In this document: in pieces, positions 61,255 through 64,000 of the stretch
Layout: every line of letters begins with the position of its first letter
Numbering within the stretch: position 1 is the stretch's first letter
DNA from: Photobacterium kishitanii
GTDB lineage: Bacteria; Pseudomonadota; Gammaproteobacteria; Enterobacterales; Vibrionaceae
Direction: 5' to 3'
Length of the DNA stretch: 64,000 nt
Assembly: GCF_003026355.1 (NCBI RefSeq)
Contig: NZ_PYON01000009.1
Span: forward strand, 1 to 64,000
Program-made: the position numbers and the translations under genes
The notes under the pieces: model-generated
What the model was told of the DNA's origin: nothing
The model's input: only the letters and a program-made list of their open reading frames with translations
Databases searched by the model: none

Positions 61255-62691
61255 GTGACCAGTCAAATTAATTTTATTAACGATTTGTTGTGGGGATCGA
61301 TATTGATATATTTGCTGATTGGTATTGGCATTTATTTTACCTATCGCCTCAATTTTATTCAGTTTCGTCATTTTAGACATATGTTTTCGGTTATGAAGAA
61401 TAGCCGTAAATCAGATCCATCTGGTATTTCATCTTTTCAGGCACTATGTACTAGTCTTGCCGCCAGAGTGGGTACCGGTAATATGGCTGGGGTCGCTGTA
61501 GCATTAACGCTTGGTGGTCCTGGTGCTATTTTTTGGATGTGGCTGATTGCCATGTTGGGTATGGCAACCGCTTTTGCAGAAAGCGCACTAGCGCAATTGT
61601 ATAAAACCCGTGATGATGATGGTAATTATCGTGGTGGCCCCGCTTATTATATGGAGCGCGGTTTAGGTATGCGCTGGATGGGAGTGATGTTTTCTATCTT
61701 CCTGATCATTGCATTTGGGTTAGTCTTTAATGCAGTACAAGCAAATTCTATTACTCAAGCGACCCATGTCGCTTTTGGGTGGCAACCTCTGTATGTTGGG
61801 TTTGGATTAGTGCTGTTAACGGGCGTCATTATTTTTGGTGGTATGCGAACGATTGCGCGTACGGCAGAAATATTGGTACCTACGATGGCATTATGTTATC
61901 TCGCATTAGCATTATTTATTATGCTGAGCAATATTGAACAGTTACCACATATTTTAATGCTTATTTTCCGCAGTGCATTTGGCTTTGAAGAAGCGGCATC
62001 AGGCGCGTTAGGTTATACCATTGCTCAAGGAATGATTAATGGCTTAAAGCGTGGTTTGTTTTCTAATGAAGCCGGTATGGGATCTGCACCTAATGCAGCG
62101 GCATCAGCAACGCCTTATCCACCCCATCCTGCTTCACAAGGTTATGTACAAATGCTGGGGGTGTTTATGGACACCATTGTTATTTGTTCTGCGACCGTCG
62201 CGATTATTTTAATGTCTGGCGAATATGAGCCACACAGTAATATTACTGGGATTGAATTAACTCAAAAAGCATTAAGTTCACAAGTTGGTGATTGGGGAGC
62301 AATTTTTATAGCGGTTGCTATTTTCTTCTTTTCATTTACTTCGTTAGTAGCCAATTACTCTTATGCTGAAACGAATCTAATATTTCTCGAGCATAACCAT
62401 AAAGTTGGACTAAATGTGTTTCGAATGGTGGTGCTATGCATGGTGATGTTTGGTGCGATGGCAGATTTACCGACGGTGTGGGCAATGGCCGATATTTCGA
62501 TGGGCATGATGGCAATGATTAATTTATCCGCGATAGTCTTGCTTTCGGGGACTGTGGTTAAGTTGGCACTCGATTATAATCAGCAGTTAGCATTAGGGAA
62601 GGTACCGACATTTAATAGTCAAGATTATCCTGAATTACATGCTCAACTTGAAGACGGAATTTGGGATCAATCATCAACGACATCTAGATGA
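61255..62691 (+). CDS. Sodium:alanine/glycine symporter family protein (AGCS)
   Basis: A 478-residue transporter with about ten to eleven membrane helices. Family motifs include SSFQALCTSLAARVGTGNMAGVA, GGPGAIFWMWLIA, GGPAYYMERGLG and RGLFSNEAGMGSAPNAAA. It imports alanine or glycine with sodium. I choose the GTG at 61255 because GAAGG lies seven bases before it; a frame opening 17 codons earlier at a TTG has no such site. Single-gene unit. Confidence 0.92.
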   Translation: MTSQINFINDLLWGSILIYLLIGIGIYFTYRLNFIQFRHFRHMFSVMKNSRKSDPSGISSFQALCTSLAARVGTGNMAGVAVALTLGGPGAIFWMWLIAMLGMATAFAESALAQLYKTRDDDGNYRGGPAYYMERGLGMRWMGVMFSIFLIIAFGLVFNAVQANSITQATHVAFGWQPLYVGFGLVLLTGVIIFGGMRTIARTAEILVPTMALCYLALALFIMLSNIEQLPHILMLIFRSAFGFEEAASGALGYTIAQGMINGLKRGLFSNEAGMGSAPNAAASATPYPPHPASQGYVQMLGVFMDTIVICSATVAIILMSGEYEPHSNITGIELTQKALSSQVGDWGAIFIAVAIFFFSFTSLVANYSYAETNLIFLEHNHKVGLNVFRMVVLCMVMFGAMADLPTVWAMADISMGMMAMINLSAIVLLSGTVVKLALDYNQQLALGKVPTFNSQDYPELHAQLEDGIWDQSSTTSR

Positions 62692-62804
62692 CGTTGTTGT
62701 CATCATACCTATTAATAAAATAGAAATAATCACGGTGGTTGTACGTGGTTTTTTTTAGCGATAGTGGTAGTCTAAAACCGTCAGACTTTAAAGGAAAAAG
62801 CCTT

Positions 62805-63578
62805 ATGTTAATCGTGGTATCACCAGCAAAAACGTTAGATTATACATCGCCATTAGCGACAACAACGTTTACTTTACCTGAGCTTACACAGCATTCTGCA
62901 GAATTGATTGATGTCTGTCGTGAGCTTACACCAATGGATATTGCGAGCTTAATGAAGGTCAGTGATAAAATTGCCGGATTAAATGCAGCTCGGTTTGCCG
63001 AGTGGCAGCCAGAATTTACAGTTGATAATGCTCGTCAGGCAATTTTGGCATTTAAAGGTGATGTTTATACTGGTTTAGCGGCTGAGACCATGACTGAAGC
63101 TCAGTTTGCTTATACGCAGCAACATTTACGGATGCTGTCTGGGTTATATGGCGTATTACGTCCACTTGATCTGATGCAACCTTACCGGTTAGAAATGGGG
63201 ACGCGATTAGCCAACCCTAGAGGGAGCAATTTGTATCAATTTTGGGGGGATATCGTTACCGATAAGCTCAATGCGGCGGTTGCTGAGCAAGGCGATGATA
63301 TTGTGGTCAACTTAGCATCAAATGAATATTTTAAAGCGGTTAAGCCCAAGCAACTGCAAGCTCAATTAATTACCCCTATTTTTAAAGATTGTAAAAATGG
63401 AACTTATAAAGTTATTAGCTTCTACGCCAAAAGAGCACGTGGAATGATGGCGCGTTATATTCTCGATAACCAATTAACGACGATTGCTCAATTACAGCAG
63501 TTTGATAGTGCTGGCTATTATTTTGTTGCTGCAGAATCAACAGCGACAGAATTAGTGTTTAAACGCGAACAGCAATAA
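62805..63578 (+). CDS. yaaA: Peroxide stress protein YaaA (UPF0246)
   Basis: A 257-residue UPF0246 protein starting [13 protein letters not shown]. Conserved parts are [49 protein letters not shown] and [11 protein letters not shown]. In E. coli YaaA lowers free iron during peroxide stress and belongs to the OxyR regulon. The start follows AAAGGA at about nine bases; an upstream ATG at 62739 in the same frame has no good site. Confidence 0.95.
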   Translation: MLIVVSPAKTLDYTSPLATTTFTLPELTQHSAELIDVCRELTPMDIASLMKVSDKIAGLNAARFAEWQPEFTVDNARQAILAFKGDVYTGLAAETMTEAQFAYTQQHLRMLSGLYGVLRPLDLMQPYRLEMGTRLANPRGSNLYQFWGDIVTDKLNAAVAEQGDDIVVNLASNEYFKAVKPKQLQAQLITPIFKDCKNGTYKVISFYAKRARGMMARYILDNQLTTIAQLQQFDSAGYYFVAAESTATELVFKREQQ

Positions 63579-63602
63579 TTAACCAATAATAATTTTTATT
63601 CT

Positions 63603-63634
63603 AAAAAAAAGGCCAACGTATCAACGTTGGCCTT
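63603..63634. terminator. Terminator between yaaA and the helicase gene
   Basis: AAGGCCAACG (63609-63618) and CGTTGGCCTT (63625-63634) with loop TATCAA. On the minus strand it is followed by a run of T, so it mainly ends the leftward helicase gene. It can also slow rightward transcripts from yaaA. Confidence 0.85.
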
Positions 63635-63663
63635 GTTGTTTATCTATATTTTAAAAGAAAATA

Positions 63664-64000
<337 letters not shown>

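Overview
The window looks like a chromosomal segment of a marine Vibrionaceae gammaproteobacterium, most likely Photobacterium or a close relative. This is inferred from gene content and order: a ChiS-controlled chitobiose operon, two glutamate synthase operons beside arcB/arcA, and btuF-cbiB-mtnN next to them. Base composition is moderately AT-rich throughout. I see no transposase, integrase, phage gene or CRISPR array.

Layout. Positions 1-670 are the end of an rRNA operon: the 23S 3' end, two unlike 5S genes, tRNA-Asp(GUC) and a terminator. About 370 bp further on lies a decayed copy of the tRNA-Asp 3' end with its terminator. Positions 1046-1435 hold a small membrane protein. Positions 1720-16182 are one long leftward operon for chitin oligosaccharide uptake and breakdown: periplasmic binding protein, two permeases, two ATPases, GH9 exo-glucosaminidase-type enzyme, glucosamine kinase, GH20 hexosaminidase, chitobiose phosphorylase and hexosamine phosphomutase. 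The regulator chiS (16932-20306) sits just upstream. Then follow rsmC, an AI-2E-family membrane protein, a 35-residue Cys-rich membrane peptide behind a Fur-like box, hemL, clcA, erpA, an M23 peptidase, a DedA protein, a YadS/TRIC-like protein, btuF, cbiB and mtnN.

Positions 32514-44805 carry two complete but dissimilar NADPH-GOGAT operons (gltBD twice). They are followed by yhcC, arcB and arcA, the last two convergent around a shared terminator. Then come an HMG/CHA-aldolase-type RraA-family protein, a small exported beta-rich protein and aceK. The thr operon (thrL attenuator, thrA, thrB, thrC) is at 53230-58150. The right end has grcA with tandem FNR boxes, nfo-ung, a DUF3545 protein, an alanine/glycine:sodium symporter, yaaA and the 3' end of an SrmB-like DEAD-box helicase cut by the window edge.

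How the genes work together. The chitin operon takes GlcNAc oligomers from the periplasm, splits them by hydrolysis or phosphorolysis, and feeds phosphorylated amino sugars into central metabolism. GOGAT assimilates the ammonia that amino-sugar catabolism releases. ArcAB, FNR-type sites and grcA reflect a facultative anaerobic life style. Most of the window is conserved core. The less explained parts are the Fur-boxed Cys-rich microprotein, the repeat cluster ahead of the chitin operon, the tRNA-Asp relic and the paired-change 5S genes.
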